Counted from the first letter of the stretch, positions 12,601 through 24,178 are shown. The stretch: 64,000 nucleotides of DNA from Lampris incognitus (GCF_029633865.1 NW_026611077.1:1116001-1180000); one strand, 5' to 3'. The notes: generated by a model not told the origin, from the sequence alone. Program-made: numbers and translations.

Positions 12601-12636
12601 TCAAAAGGTGAAGTAAACAATGAAAACCCCATAGAG

Positions 12637-12735
12637 GATGGATGGATGGATGGATGGATGAGTGGATGGATGGATGAGTGGATGGATGGTTGGATGAGTG
12701 GAAGGATGGATGGATGGACGGATGGATGGAGGAAC
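12637..12735. repeat. (GGAT)n microsatellite
   Basis: Roughly 100 bases of imperfect GGAT units, interrupted by GAGT and GGTT variants. Confidence 0.9.
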
Positions 12736-13206
12736 ACTTGGACACCAGCATACTGAAGATAGAAGGCTTATAACTTATAACCTCTTCACGTACAAACATA
12801 TGTTTGGTCTCTAATGAAAGAACCTCTTTGAGGTTGCTTACTCAATATTTTGATTATATGCATGTCATTGTGACATACAGTATCCTAATGACAGAAACAC
12901 ACTGAAGTCTCTTGACGAAGCATGCCTTATAAGATAGGCTACATCGAGCTTCAACGGGCTGGCAGGCTGCTGCGGATCTTCACTGTTCTTTGCTATAGCG
13001 GGGGTCATTAAAATATCTATTTAGCTGTCTATCAATATAGCTGTCTGTCAATCTATCTATGTAATGTGTGTCACCAGCGACAATTTGACATGTAGCTATG
13101 CAGCCCACGGCGGTAAGGTGCCGCGAGAGGTACCGATCATCGGCGCCCTCTGTAACCGGAGAAGGGTGCTCATGCCCGGGTAGCCTACGCCCTGAGCGCC
13201 GGTGTT

Positions 13207-13648
13207 GTGCCCAAATCCCACTCCCCGACAGAATCTCACTCCCCTTCACATAAGCGGTTGTAGCTCCGGTTGTGGGGGTGATAGAGACATGAGTCCGGCA
13301 CGTTTTTATACGCACGAGTCCCCTGAACACATAGAAACCAACCCTAAGTCGGTCGGAGCTTTATCGACCGAGTTATGGTCACTTTTCTGCACCTACCCCT
13401 AACCACCTAGCCTGGGTTGGCAAGACGCAAAATGGAGGCATTTGCCGGTGTGGGAGTAGGTGCGGAAAAGAAGCTATAGCTCGGCCGAGAAAGCGCCGAT
13501 CGACTTGGGGTTGGTCTCTCCGTGTTCAGGAGACTCTGGCGTATATAGAAGTATATTGGCTCATGTCTTCAGCACCCCCACAGCCGTAGCTACAACCACT
13601 TCCGTGAGGGGGAGTAAGATTCTGGCGGAGAGTGGGATTTGGGCACCT
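13207..13648. repeat. Foldback inverted repeat, two 200-bp arms
   Basis: The arm at 13207-13408 and the reverse complement of 13456-13648 align along their whole length at roughly 80 percent by eye. They are separated by a loop of about 47 bases. Both arms start with GTGCCCAAATCCCACTC and end near GCACCTACTCCC. Translated in the matching direction the arms give parallel peptides (GSEILSGSGIWA and GSKILAESGIWA), which reflects their shared origin and not necessarily a gene. The structure could be a MITE or a head-to-head duplication. It could form a long hairpin in single-stranded form. Confidence 0.75.
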
Positions 13649-15889
13649 TAGCTGAGTTAGCGAAGTTGAAAGCAACTTCCGGTCACGTGGCTTTGGTAGA
13701 ACGCAGGTAAACCTTCGGCTAAGCAACTCATCCCTTTCAAGGGCAGATCACTGCACAACTGCATGTGATGGCACATTTACCTCCATATGTGTCGGGGCTG
13801 TACCTTGATAGTCTCTCCATGGTCCTGTAAGTTCTTTCTAAATATTAATTATTGTTATAATTTAAAATATAATGTTGTCGCTTGAAATTGTGTATTACAA
13901 TTATTGAAAAAGTCAAGTGGTCAATGATTTGGAAATGATAGGCCTCTGCAAATGTGATGTTTCGTCCAGTTGTCAGATAATACTTCCGCCTTCTCTGAAC
14001 TCGTCGACGCTGTTCATGCATTGTAGTCGTGTCATCCAATCCGTCTTCTTGGGATGGTTCATTGTTTCCACTTCCAAATAGTGTCTCTTGAAACCATTAT
14101 AGTTACTTATCACCATTATAGTTACTGCGAAATTTGAAATTGACCAACAAAATTTACATTCTTTGCTTGGTCATATTGGCTCAGGCAACACTATTTGTTT
14201 TATTTGATCAGATCTACTACCGGTTACAAATAGTTTCCTCACCTTTGTTGACATATGAAGAGTGCAGGTATTGTGTAGAACACAATCCCTGTACTGACAT
14301 ATAGGCTTTACTAAATGATGTTTTTTGGGTCATTCTACCTATCTATCCCTTCGACATCTGTTTATGTGCAATGTACACTGACAGAATAAATATATAGCTT
14401 TTCAGATTCAATTGTTGCATTTTGTCCGCCTTCTCTTGATGGCACCAGTTACCATGTTGAAAAAATACCACCTATCCACAACAAACACACTATTCATAAT
14501 AGCGAAAGCAAGGAGGAACTCAAAGTCCAATGTCTCATTTTCATTAATTTATTCGAGTCATCTCGATGTTCTCTTTCGGCTGCCAGGAAGGGGGCCATTC
14601 CTCTCCACTGAAAACAAACAAAATAATATCAATAATAATAATAATAACAACAGATAATATCAATGTGGTATCATTTGTGTGTTGTGCCAAATTCAGTACT
14701 GTCCTGCTTGTTTTGTAACTTAACAGGCTAATTCCCACTCTTGTTGGCACCACCACAGACTTGGTGGAACATCTTTGTACAGCCCTGAGTCTGAGTGTGA
14801 TGTTTAAGTTGAGTGCTGCATTCCTTCCTCCTACTCTGATAAGTCCAGGTGATAACGGTTTCAAAAAAAAATACTGGGTACATACCATACTGGGCAGGGC
14901 TGCCAGTCCACAAAAATCTCTGCTTTGCCCTATTGAGGGGAGAGAGAAAAATAAAGAATGAGTTACCAATTGAGTAAGGAACATTGGTGCAACGTTGGTG
15001 TATGATTAATTATTTCCAGAATTGATACAAAAAATGCTATGTCTATGCTTAAAAAGCCTAATAGTTTGCATTAACAATGCTACGTAGTGTCACAGCGAGG
15101 ATAATATAATTGAAAGGTCTTGCATCTTATCTTATGTCTTTCTAACCTTTCTCACTCTGGTAGTGTTCACACTCCAGATAGGGAAAACCTCCAGCCCACT
15201 GTGATAGGAGCACTCTGAAAAAAGCAAAAGCATACATTAGTAAAGCGTGGAGTTGTGATGACCAAATGGAGAGGTGAAATTACAAATGTCCAACAGCTTT
15301 CACATTTAGTCTGTTTGAACACTGGATGGCATTCAACATCACCATGGTATGTTTTGAGAGATGAGAACACCTCAATCATACCAGACTATGCAACAAACAA
15401 CCACACACTGGTCCGCTTGTACTCCTGTGTGGTCTCTGGCCACTTCGAAGTGAAGTGCTGAAGCTTTTAGTGATTAATTAAGAAAGATTTCATTGAAAAA
15501 TGAAGCGGTAGCTCGGCCAATGGGTGAAAGAGATGCCAAATGGTTTTGTTAACAGAATGTGGTCTTCTAGAATTTAAAGCCCCTGGCAACCCAGATCCAC
15601 AATGTCCTTCTAATTACGTAATTGAGGGTCCTATGTACATAATAATAAGCATCTCGAAGTATTAGAAATTCGTTTAAATCCGAATCCGTAATATTGTCAT
15701 TTTTTATTTTGTAGTGTTTGTTTCAGTAGGGTTGAAATGGGCGGGGTTATGGTCACAGTTTATGGCGTCATAAATCCAACCAATCATGAACAAATTCACG
15801 ACAGTTGTCCCACCCCCAACACTGTCTTGCTTGTTGCTTGAAAAACAGTGATGAGTCTGAGTCTTTCTAACCTTTTCTATCTATCTCCC

Positions 15890-15950
15890 GCTCCCCGTCA
15901 TGCCTCTCTGTGCTGTCCCCGGGTGCACATCTATCGGTGACAACGTGTCA
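15890..15950 (+). other. Possible THAP-domain remnant
   Basis: From the ATG at 15900 the frame reads MPLCAVPGCTSIGDNVSFYS, close to the opening of a THAP zinc finger (Met-Pro, C-x4-C, then Ser-Phe). No downstream C-x2-H pair or AVPTIF-like end is seen, so at most it is a decayed first part. A chance match is possible. Confidence 0.25.
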
Positions 15951-16048
15951 TTCTTTTATTCCCTAACTGGTGGAGAAACAGTGGACCACGTGTCTGGGGA
16001 GCCGCGGTGTTGTTGTCAGGAACAGCAGCCGCATATGCAGCGCACATT

Positions 16049-16150
16049 TCAACAACACATTTAGGCTACACGTTTTGACAACACATTTAGGCTACACGTT
16101 TTGACAACACATTTAGGCTACGCGTTTTGACAACACATTTAGGCTACACG
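16049..16150. repeat. 26-bp tandem repeat, four copies
   Basis: Four near-identical units of ACAACACATTTAGGCTACAC plus GTTTTG, ending in CACGATTGG. Confidence 0.9.
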
Positions 16151-17896
16151 ATTGGCAAAGCCGTTGTTCCTCAGCATTGCACTGTGCCTGGTGGTGGATC
16201 CACTTTTGTCTTTTTGAAAGGCAGTTTTTCGGTTTGGCGGATTATACAAACTTAGTGGCGGGTTCGTTACCCTCTTGGTGTAGGCTAGTTTATATACACA
16301 TAACCTTTTAGACAATGTGATGTTGCTTTCTAGCAGATGGAAGCGAAGGGAGGCACCTCACGCAATACAGAATCAATGGAACGATAATACTGTTTTACCC
16401 TACGGTGGGAGCAGGACTTCAATGCGCTCTGTCTCTATAGGGCTGGACAACATGAAAAGTAGCTGCTGCCATTGTTGTACGTAACCATTGGAACAGGGAG
16501 CTGTCAATCAAAATGTAATCGGCCATGCCCACGCCCACCTAGTCTTGAGAAATTGTCTGAACAGCAAAATGAGACGTTTTTGAACTGGGTTTTCTAATAG
16601 TTCTGAATGTTTATTTTTACTCAGATTATTGTGGATGCTTATTAAGACAACCAACCCTATTGAACGACAATGACCCCTTTCCCCAGCAGCCATTTTGACG
16701 TGTGATAGTAGGGTAGGTGTAACTGATTAACAATCACCCCTTTCTAATGTTTTTTCCTGAAATGACATACCCATAATACCTCATACTTTTAGGCTACAGT
16801 CATGATGTTGGGCTCATTTGAAAGGTGACACTCTCAAGTCTTAGGATTCAGAATGATTGTATGAATTACCCTAAATAGAACAGGGCCATTTGTGTTTACC
16901 CTGGTATGACATGTTTAAATGGATACTAGGAAAAGGGTCTATAGGAATCAGCAGAATAAACTCATGTTGATTGCAACTAGGCAAACAGACTATACAGTAG
17001 GTGAGAGGTCAACGAAAAACGTAAGAGTTATGATCAAAGGCTGAAAAATCTGGTAATACCTTGAGCGATGATTATGCAGTAGACATAGTGAAAACCTAAC
17101 ATTTGTTGGCTTTTTAGCCTCCCTTGGCCTACAGACAACTGTGGGTGAGATTTTGTATTTACAGGAGATGCTTCAATATTTTTAAAATGGCACAAGCATT
17201 CAAATTTCAATCAGATTTGCAATTATTAGATGGCAACCTCTTCACTCTGAAACTACAGGCTCTATAAGGCATACGGACACAGATTTCCAAGACTTAATTT
17301 CTCACTTCGGTGTCCTAGGAAACTCATAATTCTTCTATGGTACACTGAGATCAGTTCTTATGTCACTCCAGGTGCCCTGGGGATTGGCCTTGACTAGAGA
17401 ATGTACACATTTTCTCAGATTTCACAGAGAAATATCTACTCACAGTCTTAACATTCTGTACATACCTGTCCTTTTCTCCCCCCTCCTTGAGGCTGAGGAG
17501 GATCTGGTGGAGATAGCTGTGGGTTTGAGAAAGATAAAGTGCTCTTAATATTTAATTTATTATATTAAACTGGTCATCACAGCTGGACGGTTCCTGTGAA
17601 GTTTAGCTGTGTACCCCATTAAACCAGCATACTCTTGGAAGCTCACATGCTTCACTCCTAATCAGCCTGGCCTCAGCCTGGCCTCTCTAGATTCCAGGTA
17701 AAATGAAGGCAAAGTGAGACAAATAATTACTGTAGTGATCAGTGAGGTCTCCCAGTGAGTTTGTGACGACTGAATAAAAAAAAGAGATGATGAGGTTGTA
17801 AACAAAAACATCCTGTAGGTATTCATAGGCATTATAGAAATGTCAACACTCTCTGGTACCTTCTTCTCCCGATTCAACAGGTTTTAGTGTATCCGT

Positions 17897-18003
17897 TGGT
17901 GTGGCGTGGACCATGGGATCCTCAAGTGCCTCCGTGGGTGTGGCGTGGACCATGGGATCCTCAAGTGCCTCCATGGGTGTGGCGTGGACCATGGGTTCCT
18001 CCG
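17897..18003 (-). repeat. 42-bp tandem repeat inside accessory-gene exon 4
   Basis: About two and a half units of 42 bp (GTGGCGTGGACCATGGGATC and onward). Read on the minus strand each unit encodes 14 residues (MVHATP-EALEDP). The unit length is a multiple of three, so the frame is kept. Confidence 0.85.
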
Positions 18004-19549
18004 GGTCTACAGCTGTCAGATTCAGGGTCACAAGGTCTGATGTCTGTGAAAATCAGAATGAGTTTTATTGTTGCCACGTAGGCTTTCACCTAAGAGGAAT
18101 TTACTTGGTCAATTAGTGCATTCAGAAAATAATACATTGACGTGTCATAACAGTGAAAATTACAGCGATACAGTGCAAATGTATGTACAGTGATGTTTGG
18201 AATTCAATATATATGATAAATAGCGCTTATATAGCACTTTTATCCAAACCCAACCCTCCAATCATTGGACAACCTGCTCTACCTCCTGAGCCACAGCCAC
18301 CCCCAAGGCTATATATACAATGCAAACAGAATATCCAAACAGACCTCCTCAATTAAGCTATGTTCATCACTGCAACCAGGGACCCAGCCTGTGCAAAAAG
18401 AAGGTGAACAAGTATTCGTATTAGTCACAGAAAAATGATACATTATTTTTGAATTATGACTTCAAAATAAATTGATCTTACCTTCACAGACCATGTCATA
18501 CATCCCCTCAAATTTTTTGACCATTGCTTGAGCATGATTGTGAGCCTGGAACGGGGAAGTAGGATCTCACAGTCAAAAAGCTTCTTTTTGCTTGGCTTGC
18601 CGAGGAGAAGAGTGGGTCTGTACCCCACAGCCTGGAGTTTCTCAAGCTGGAATGACATTAAGGATCCAGTATGAAGGTTAATATAGTCAATACAATATGC
18701 AATAGCAACACTCGAAGCCATTCTATGATAAGATGAATATCAGAATGGCTGTGCCGCGATCATAGGCACAATAGTCAAAACAAAACTAAAATGTAGCTGG
18801 ACAGAGGGAAATGTAAATTGTATTATTGAATTAATTGAATACCAGAAGGCCTTTTAGGCTACTTCTACTGTCAAGGTTGCAGGACATGTAGTAGCAGAAC
18901 TACATCTAAAATATGATCATCCAAAATAATCACTGACTATCAGCCCTTCTTTCAATAATATTTGTCTCTCTCATTGACAGCCACAACGCTGAGGCTGTGT
19001 ATGTTTAGGTTGCAAGTCATTTATACTGCAATAGCTCATACAAAGGTTCTAAAGGGCTGTGCAGATTTGGAAAATTATGAGAATGATGCAGTGTCCATCC
19101 TTTGTCAGATTAAGTTCAACTCAATGAAATATTTATCCAAATAACCTACATACCAACAACATGGCTTCATCCTTTAAGGATGCGGTATTGTGATTTTTCT
19201 GTAGGCGACTTAGCCAGTCCTCCCGCTTGGCATCAAAATTCTGTAGCTTTTTCTGCAGCCACTGCTTTTTAGGCTGGTCCCTCTTGCAGTGGCAACACAC
19301 TTTTGCTGCACAAAACAAGACACCCTTGCAGAAAGTGCAAGTCTTTTTGTTGGAAGCTTTTTTTGTGGGAACACTCATTTTTGACAGACCAACTAAGAGT
19401 GAGAGAACGAGAGAGGGAGGCAGACAGACAAACAGACAGATGGATAGACGGACACAGACAGACAGACAGGGTAGAGACGAACAGATGGACAGATGTTGGA
19501 AATACAAGAGTGTGAGAGAGGGACGGATAGACAAAAGAGTGACAGAGAG

Positions 19550-20389
19550 ATGGATGGATGGATGGGTGGGCGGAAGGACAGACAGACAGAATGACAGAGG
19601 TTGGCTCTTAAAAGAGCCTTTGGGTTTAATAATATTGAGTGATCCAAGGGTGGGGCAAAAACAATGACTGACTGGAGCTGCAATGACAAGGAAAAGAGGG
19701 CTGAATACTATATTGCCACATACAGTAATACTCATCCAATGTTGATGAGGTTAGAGAAACCCTCATCTTCTCCGACCGCTCGAGCTACAGTATACCGGTG
19801 ATCCGAGTTGGCTAATGCAGCTATGAGCTAGCAACTCGTGGCGAAACATGGGCTCATGTCATGCTATTGCTATGTACAAGCTATAAGGACTGTTAGTCAA
19901 CTAGGTTAGCAAGTCAGTTACACGAAATTGTTGTGTTAGCCAGAAAAAGTCATTTGTGAGGCTCTCCATTCTCCAAAAAATAGCAACCCCCTTCCCCACT
20001 TTGCAACGCATTAGCTCTGCGGACTATGCTAGCTAGCTAACATGCTTGCTAGCATGCTAGCTAGCTGACATTATTAGCGATCTAATTCCACTCTCATTAA
20101 CTATTTGGACCAAACGTTTAGGCCATACTTTGACAAACAAATGAGTAACATGGCAGAAACGTGTGTATTGTAGCCAAAACGCTCTCAAACAGAACTGCAC
20201 ATGCTACTATATGCGTAAGATAAAGCCTGATGGACACGTCTTCAACTTACCAGAGTCGACGTCGCAATGAGCGCAGCGCCGTTGTGCGCATGGGACATTG
20301 AGATTGGCGCGCGAAGGTGTAGTTCCAATAACAACGTGTCCTTCCTTCGTTGTTCCCTTGGTCGCTCGATCCCTTCCTAAAGATACTGC

Positions 20390-20423
<34 letters not shown>

Positions 20424-20937
20424 AGTGCACGTTTTGTGTTGCCGTTCTAGAATGCAGTAGATGCGCGCACACAAGTCTATACGGTACCTTTTAACTACTA
20501 TGTAAAATGTGGGCTACCAGCAATTCAACCTGTGTTGCCACATACATGGCTGCTATGTTAACTTCGCCGAGGCAAATTAAATAAATAGACAGTTTACGAC
20601 ATTAAGTAAGAATTCACATTATATCAATAATACACAGACCGCCCGCTCGTCCCCACTATTCGCGAAATAACGACATTCACGTACTGACGGCTACCATTAA
20701 CTACCGTTTCTCCGTAACGTTACTCGGTTGGACCAAATAAACGTAATCCATCCATCTATTTTATTTTATTTCCTCCAAATAAAACATGTGGTTGTTTCCA
20801 CCGGAAAACTATAGCCAGACAACGTAAACCGGGAACCAGGAAGTCGACGCCCGTTATATTGATACGTTCTTTTCGTATATAGTCACGAAATGTATTTGAT
20901 TAAATTCGTATGTATTTAACGAAAACGTGTGAGACTC
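19550..20937 (-). repeat. Right long terminal inverted repeat of KDZ element
   Basis: Reverse-complement copy of 1907-3310. It contains the mirrored donor (exon end 20251, intron from 20250) and acceptor (exon start 19677). The accessory gene would therefore use the same kind of leader exon and a 573-bp 5'-UTR intron as the transposase. The outer tip GTGAGACTC ends at 20937. Confidence 0.9.
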
Positions 20938-23055
20938 TGTTGGCCAGGGTGAGACAGCCCATGGACTGCGTCGAAGACCCGTCGCCTCCAAGCAGTCGGA
21001 ACGACTGGTCGGGGCTGACCCGTAGAGACGTCGCACAGGAGGGTGGCGCCGGCGTCGTCGAAAGCCACATCCTCCAACTGCAGCCCTGTGTCGGCGGTCC
21101 TGCATGCCTGCACTCCTGGGTCGGCGGCCTGGTCAGCCGCCATCTGGCTGTAGTCGAGTCCCAAATGGGCGGCACCAGCGATGGCCCGGGAGAGACAGTC
21201 AGCGACCGGGTTGGACTTCCCAGCGACATGCCTCACGTTGGTGGTAAACTCTGAGATGTAGGCCAACTGTCGCTGCTGGCGGGCTGACCACGACTCTGCC
21301 ACCGTGGCCATCGCGAACACCAGCGGTTTATGATCAACGAAAGCCGTGAACTGACGGCCCTCTAGTAGGAAACGAAAGTGCCTAACAGCGAGGAAAAGGC
21401 CAAGCAGCTCACGATCAAAGGTGCTGTATTTGCGCTCTCTCAGGTTCAACGGCCGGCTGAAGGCGGCAAGCGGCTGCCACGCACCGCTGACCCACTGCTC
21501 GTAAACCGCGCCGACAGCGTAGTCCGAAGCATCCGTCGTGATGGCAATGGGCGCTACAGACACAGGGTGTGCCAGCATCGCCGCGTCAGCCAGGGCGGCC
21601 TTCACATCCTTAAAAGCCGTGTCCCTCTCTGCAGACCAGTCCACAGCGTGTTTGGGGGCTGTGCCCTTCAGAGCCTCATAAAGGGGGCGGAGGAGATCGG
21701 CAGCCCGGGGGATAAACCAGTGGCAGAAGGACACCATGCCAATGAACTCCCGGAGGGACTGGGCCGTGTGTGGGCGAGGAAAGTCTGCGACGGCCTCCAC
21801 CTTAGATGGAAGGGGGGCCGCCCCGTCCTTGGTGACCCGGTGGCCCAGGAAGTCGATGGTGCTCAGACCAAACTGGCATTTGGCCGGGTTAACTATCAAC
21901 CCGTGCAGACTGAGTCTCTCGAAAAGGGCTTCTGAGGTGGGACAAGTGCTCGGACACGGAGGTACTAGCGACCAGGATGTCATCCAGGTACACAAAGAGG
22001 AAAGGCAGGTCCCGCAACACTGAGTCCATGAGGCGTTGGAAGGACTGCGCGGCGTTCTTAAGCCCAAACGGCATGCGCAGGAACTCGAACAGTCCGAACG
22101 GAGTTGTCACAGCCGTTTTGGGGACATCAGCGGGATGGACGGGCACCTGGTGGTATCCACGGACGAAGTCCACCTTGGAAAAGATCACTTTCCCAGCCAG
22201 GTGGGCGGAGAAATCTTGGATGTGAGGGACCGGGTAGCGGACCGGTGTTGTTGCGTCATTGAGCCGACGGTAGTCACCACATGGACGCCACCCACCGCCA
22301 GGCTTAGGCACTATGTGGAGGGGTGAAGCCCACGGGCTGCTGGAGCGACGGATGATGCCGAGGCGCTCCATGTTCTCAAACTCCGCCTTGGCGACAGAGA
22401 GCTTGGTCGGGTCGAGGCGCCGAGCTCGGGCGTTCACCGGCGGGCCGGTGGTGACGATGTGGTGTTCAACCCCATGTTTGGTCGTAGATGACGAGAATGT
22501 GGGCTGAGTGAGGTCAGGGAACTCGGAGAGAAGATGGAGAAACACGTCCTCATTGGAGAGCATGCTGGACAGCCTGACGGAGCCTGTATCGCTGAGTGCA
22601 CACGCGTGTGAAGCGAAGGTGACGGCGTCAATCAGGCGTTGATTCCTGACGTCCACCAGCAGCCCATGAGCACAAAGAAAATCTGCAAAGAGGAGGGGAA
22701 ATGCCACGTCGGCGGTGACAAAATCCCAGCTGAACCGCTGTCCGTTAAAACACATGTCAATGTGCCTCGTGCCGTACGTACGGATAGAGCTGCCGTTAGC
22801 AGCTTCCATGGGAGGGCCGTGAGCGCCCGACAGGGCGTCCACACTCCATGCAGGTACGACACTCCTCTGCGCCCCAGTATCGCATAGGAAACGCCGCCCC
22901 GAGATGGAGTCTCGCAGGAAAAGTAGCCTGTTGTCCTCCACGCCGACGCCCATGGCCACTAGTGAGCGCCGGCCTTGGCGTTTCCCGACGAGCTGAGATT
23001 GCACGGGGAGGTGCACTTTTTCGCCTTGGCCCCGAACTTTGCATGGTAAAAGCAC
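20938..23055 (-). pseudogene. Gypsy-A pol: protease, RT, RNase H (frameshifted, cut by KDZ element)
   Basis: Reading leftward, the protease motif [10 protein letters not shown] appears early. The RT follows, with [21 protein letters not shown] and the catalytic YLDD. A frameshift near 21930 moves to a second frame, which carries RNase H motifs (TTDASDYAVGAV, RELLGL, FVDHKPL) and the start of the integrase zinc region (GLSHPG), where the KDZ element begins. In the family this polyprotein copies and integrates the element. This copy is dead: one shift, and integrase lost apart from its C-terminal tail at 1635-1906. It overlaps the gag frame by about 97 bases. Confidence 0.85.
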
Positions 23056-23621
23056 AGGCCGGGCTCCTGTCGCCGACCGGGGGTTGCCGCGGCGACCACC
23101 ATGGAGTCACCAGGTGGCGGCGTGTGGGGGTGGGCAGGGGTGAGCGCGGACGCGCAGTGCTGCTGTTGGCTGGCCAGGAAGAACTTGTCAGCTTCTTCAG
23201 CTAGCTTGCGGCAATCGGTAATGCTGGTGTTAGCCAAAGCGGTCCGCACCTGAGCAGGCAGTTGTCGCAGAAACAGTTGTATAAAGAGGAAATCGGGTGT
23301 GTGCGCCGGTCCCAGCAGATTCAGCATTTTGTCCATGAGCTCGGATGGCTTGCTGTCACCCAAGCCTTGCGAAAAGAGACGGTGGGCCCTCTCGGCGTCG
23401 GAAAGTTCAAAAATCTTCAAGAGGTGGTCTTTGAGCCCCTTGTATTTGTCTGCCGCCGGAGGATTTGTAAGGAGACTCACCACTCTAGTTGCAGTCGAAC
23501 ATCCGAGCGCCGATACCACGTAGTAGTATTTAGTAGCATCATCATGGGCGAACCATGTCGTTGCCGATGACTCCCAGAACTCTGGCAATTTGAGAGAAAC
23601 CGCGCTGATTTCGTCAACCAT
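22959..23621 (-). CDS. Gypsy-A gag
   Basis: A 220-codon frame beginning [15 protein letters not shown], the usual start of gag in this gypsy group, with capsid-like helices including [16 protein letters not shown]. It ends in a Cys/His knuckle-like motif ([10 protein letters not shown] with a later SPC). Compared with gypsy-D gag it seems to lack about a dozen residues near WFAHDD, so it may carry a small in-frame deletion. Gag builds the cytoplasmic particle in which LTR retrotransposons reverse-transcribe. It starts about 60 bases inside the 5' LTR. Confidence 0.8.
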   Translation of the reverse strand: MVDEISAVSLKLPEFWESSATTWFAHDDATKYYYVVSALGCSTATRVVSLLTNPPAADKYKGLKDHLLKIFELSDAERAHRLFSQGLGDSKPSELMDKMLNLLGPAHTPDFLFIQLFLRQLPAQVRTALANTSITDCRKLAEEADKFFLASQQQHCASALTPAHPHTPPPGDSMVVAAATPGRRQEPGLCFYHAKFGAKAKKCTSPCNLSSSGNAKAGAH

Positions 23622-23678
23622 GTTCGTTCGAAAGATTGTCTCTGATAACTACCAAGAGACAAACGTCGGGGTCACCAG
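23622..23678 (-). promoter_or_regulatory. Gypsy-A leader with primer-binding site
   Basis: Directly inside the 5' LTR the minus strand reads CTGGTGACCCCGACG. This matches the type of tRNA primer-binding sequence found next to 5' LTRs of this gypsy group. The tRNA species was not determined. Confidence 0.55.
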
Positions 23679-23885
23679 TGTAGAGGAGCTCAAGCAGGAG
23701 TCGTGACAACTTTCTCTTTCGGCTACACAACGTGCACCATTTATTCCTTCCACCATTACAACCACCATAAGAAACCCGCGCAGCGGAAGTGTGTCACTGT
23801 AAACCCGAACCGAGGAAACAGCAGCTGTAAACTAACGTTCCTACTAGCTCAATAAGGGGAATTATGTAGCCCCATAACCACTACA
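23679..23885 (-). repeat. Gypsy-A 5' LTR
   Basis: A 207-bp partner of the LTR at 1422-1634. It is followed by TCTC (23886-23889), the same four bases that precede the other LTR. The two LTRs differ by about three substitutions and a 6-bp indel, which indicates a fairly young insertion. Confidence 0.9.
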
Positions 23886-24178
23886 TCTCCATCAAAAGTG
23901 TATGCGCAGTAGCGTGGGTAAGAACCGATCTGTAGTCTGTGGTGACGATAGCGTCTGGCTGTGTTCTGTTGGCTAGCCAACGTTAGCTAGCTAGTAGCAC
24001 GCCAGCCAACGCCAATGCTAACGCTAGCGTTAGCCCAAGACTTGCCCGAGCCAGCCAACGTTAGCTATGTTAGCATGTCAAAGCTAGCGAGTCAGCCAAT
24101 TAGCCGTTTAGCTACCGCGTTACCATTAGCTACATACCGTATCGGAGCGACGTGGAGTGTCTGGTTTATGGAGCTGAT
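23886..24178 (-). mobile_element. L1 inter-ORF spacer, right half
   Basis: Rich in GCTAGC/GTTAGC motifs (23970-24130), with no coding frame. It continues the L1 after the ORF1 stop and adjoins the gypsy-A target duplication. Confidence 0.45.

Larger units (their letters stand above)
14728..19378 (-). pseudogene. KDZ accessory gene: zinc-cluster/coiled-coil protein, one frameshift
   Basis: Proposed exons, reading leftward: 19378-19154, 18646-18482, 18388-18345, 18043-17860, 17516-17466, 15214-15156, 14929-14886, 14833-14728. Junctions are GT-AG. Phases agree throughout except for one shift inside exon 2 near 18545, where a one-base change would reconcile the two halves. The product would be about 290 residues. 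It has a paired CxxC cluster at the N-terminus (C14, C17, C28, C31), a basic coiled-coil segment (PKKQWLQKKLQNF), then LEKLQAVGYRPTLLLGKP. The latter resembles an uncharacterised protein family that I recall from fish transposons. A tandem 14-residue repeat (PMVHATP-EALED) and a basic Ser/Arg stretch follow. Function is unknown. Exons 1-4 are well supported; exons 6-8 are tentative. The shift could be a mutation or a sequence error. Confidence 0.55.
1907..20937. mobile_element. KDZ/Zisupton-like DNA transposon, 19 kb, two genes
   Basis: The element is bounded by inverted repeats of about 1.4 kb (left 1907-3310, right 19550-20937), whose outer tips both read GAGTCTCAC inward. It carries a plus-strand transposase gene (3437-9128) and a minus-strand accessory gene (19378 down to about 14728) that converge. 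Known fish Zisupton elements have much shorter terminal repeats and 8-bp target duplications, as far as I recall. I see no target duplication at these ends, because the flanking gypsy-A sequence is not continuous across the insertion. Positions 10.3-12.6 kb and 13.7-14.7 kb inside it are AT-rich and show no recognisable gene. Confidence 0.8.

Noticed and set aside
13845-14039. Small minus-strand frame in the KDZ interior
   Set aside because: It does not join by splice phase to the accessory gene and contains no motif.
23920-24130. GCTAGC/GTTAGC-rich stretch as a regulatory array
   Set aside because: Low-complexity motif repetition in the L1 spacer without regular spacing; nothing supports a binding-site array.
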